A DNA stretch of 22,712 nt from Conidiobolus incongruus B7586. Its lineage: Eukaryota > Entomophthoromycota > Entomophthoromycetes > Entomophthorales > Conidiobolaceae. The DNA is taken from the NCBI GenBank assembly GCA_000697335.1, contig JNEM01006628.1, positions 1-22,712 of the forward strand. Direction: 5' to 3'. The notes below the pieces were generated by a model, which worked only from the letters and a program-made list of their open reading frames with translations, was not told the origin of the DNA and did not search any database. Both the position numbers and the translations under genes were made by a program. Below are positions 21,552-22,712 of this stretch, piece after piece. The stretch's first letter is position 1. Every line of letters starts with the position of its first letter.

Positions 21552-21671
21552 TCGAGACTTGTTAATTCTAATCCGAGAGACTCAACCACGTTAGTTGACA
21601 TTTTGATTGCCGATTATCGAACTACGATCCTCGACTGTCACATGCGCTAATCAACTCGGCCCGCAAGCCTT
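21552..21671 (-). repeat. GC-rich tRNA-like block in repeat copy B (possible SINE head)
   Basis: Counterpart of 17590-17710 with about six substitutions and one single-base gap (~94% identity). The A-box-like GGCCGAGTTGATTAGCGC is unchanged. The B-box-like stretch is closer to consensus here (GTTCGATAATC). The 7-bp GCCGAGT/ACTCGGC pairing seen in copy A is weakened here. It is not a functional tRNA gene. Confidence 0.4.
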
Positions 21672-22320
21672 AATTTTAGTATAAATAAAATCTATTTATC
21701 TATCTAAAAGCAAACAGGATTGATCTATATTTAGAAGATGAATTGATTGGATTTAATTATTATATTATATTAATATGCACAAAGTTGAGATTATATGAAC
21801 ATAGTATATATGTTAATATAATAAATTCAAAAATATGTGAGTGGATATGATATCGAAGGTTGCGCTGCACTAAGTTTTTTGAACATTAATCTTTACATAT
21901 TTTTGATTTTTAAGCTTTATTTTACCAACTGTGTAATAAATTTTCATTGAATTTCATAACTATCTATATGCATGATTAAAAAACAATCAATTAATAGAAA
22001 TTTACTATTATAATTAAAATAATTATATGTAGATATATATTATCTCGGATTGATAACCAGGTTTTTAACATTATAATTTATGAAAAAATGTTATGTTATA
22101 TTGATGTTATAACTCCATATCCATTACAAGCATAACAAAGATTAATATTTCGAAATCAATTACATGTAATACACTGAAAAAGCTCTCCTAATTAAATGAC
22201 AAAGAGCTTAATGTTAATTTTTAATAATTATGAAATATTGTAATAAAAATATTTTTGAATGTCATTACAAGATAAGAAGACGTAAGAGAGATTTTATCAA
22301 TATTTAATTAGATATAATGG

Positions 22321-22524
22321 ATGTATCTCATTGATATGATTTTGATTACGATTCATATTAGTAATCAATCTGTATTATTTGATAATTATACTGATGTGAT
22401 AAATTCAATTTTTGCAATTAATTTCAAGTACTCAGACATCTTTCTCTATCAATATCCAATCGACAAACTATTGGAAAAAACTACCTTATCCTTTGAGTAC
22501 AAGATAAATTATACCATAATATAA
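22321..22524 (+). other. 67-codon ORF in repeat copy B, product unknown
   Basis: Counterpart of 18368-18568. The start codon is at the aligned position and the stop is one codon later. Residues 23 to 57 are identical to copy A, and all replacements lie towards the two ends. No recognisable domain; coding status is doubtful for the reasons given for copy A. Confidence 0.2.
22387..22493. repeat. 107-bp block identical between repeat copies (copy B)
   Basis: Identical to 18434-18540 while the flanks differ strongly. Confidence 0.9.
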
Positions 22525-22712
22525 ATCACTTGACATAAAAGTTGAATGCCGTATATAATAAAATACATTTGAGCCAAATATTAAATAATAATATTTATTT
22601 ATTACATATTTCAAATTTATAAAATTTAATTCATTGGTTGATTAAAAATTTAAAAAATTACATTCATTATTGATAAATAACAGATTATCCTTAGGTGAAA
22701 GTATCTCAGTAT

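Larger units (their letters stand above)
20580..22712 (+). repeat. Copy B of the unclassified repeat, running off the window end
   Basis: Collinear with copy A (about 17000-18760), at an offset of about 3.55 kb on its left part and 3.96 kb on its right part. The step is due to about 400 bp (around 21058-21476) present only here. The alignment is still good at base 22712, so the repeat continues beyond the window. The hydrophobic 64-codon ORF at 20738-20932 lies opposite the 65-codon ORF of copy A (17138-17335), but frame-shifting indels between them argue against a gene. Confidence 0.8.

Noticed and set aside
17000-22712. LTR-type element or its terminal repeats as the identity of the duplicated segment
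   Set aside because: No matching terminal dinucleotides, primer-binding-like site or characteristic protein motif could be identified, and the ~1.8 kb between the copies contains no coding region.

Overview
The window looks like nuclear DNA from a very AT-rich, intron-poor eukaryote, most likely an early-diverging fungus. The evidence is three eukaryotic-type genes with fungal-style architecture, only one visible intron (51 nt, GT...AG), and gene-free DNA whose G+C falls to roughly 10-15% in hand-counted stretches. The exact lineage cannot be read from the sequence; a zygomycete-grade fungus such as Kickxellomycotina or Entomophthoromycotina is a guess.

Layout. 1-5823 is an AT-rich gene desert with one (TA)13 microsatellite and a tiny signal-anchor-like ORF near 2009. 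5824-7386 (+) is a two-exon GDA1/CD39 family nucleoside phosphatase, probably acting in the lumen of the secretory pathway. It converges, across only 246 bp, on 7633-10758 (-), an intronless ATAD2/Yta7/Abo1-type AAA+ ATPase with one active ATPase domain, one dead one and a degenerate bromodomain. 10759-11756 is intergenic. 12218-13603 (-) encodes a three-KH-domain RNA-binding protein of the PCBP/Rnc1/Pbp2 type. Its transcript appears to have long untranslated ends: about 330 nt at the 5' end, inferred from a G/C skew switch near 13925, and about 460 nt at the 3' end, inferred from the first AATAAA. Upstream lies a cluster of five CCAAT boxes. 14225-17000 is another AT-rich desert.

The right-hand quarter (about 17000 to the window end) holds two direct copies of an unnamed repeat of at least 1.8-2.1 kb, separated by about 1.8 kb of extreme-AT DNA. 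Most of the repeat is only moderately conserved (roughly 80% by eye). Two islands stand out: a ~120-bp GC-rich block with tRNA/pol III-promoter-like motifs on the minus strand (~94% identical), and a 107-bp block that is 100% identical inside a matching 66/67-codon ORF. I recognise no transposase, reverse transcriptase or other mobile-element protein in it.

The three genes are unrelated housekeeping/regulatory genes (glycosylation or nucleotide metabolism, chromatin, RNA control) and there is no sign that they work as a pathway. The repeat family is the best candidate for something undescribed.
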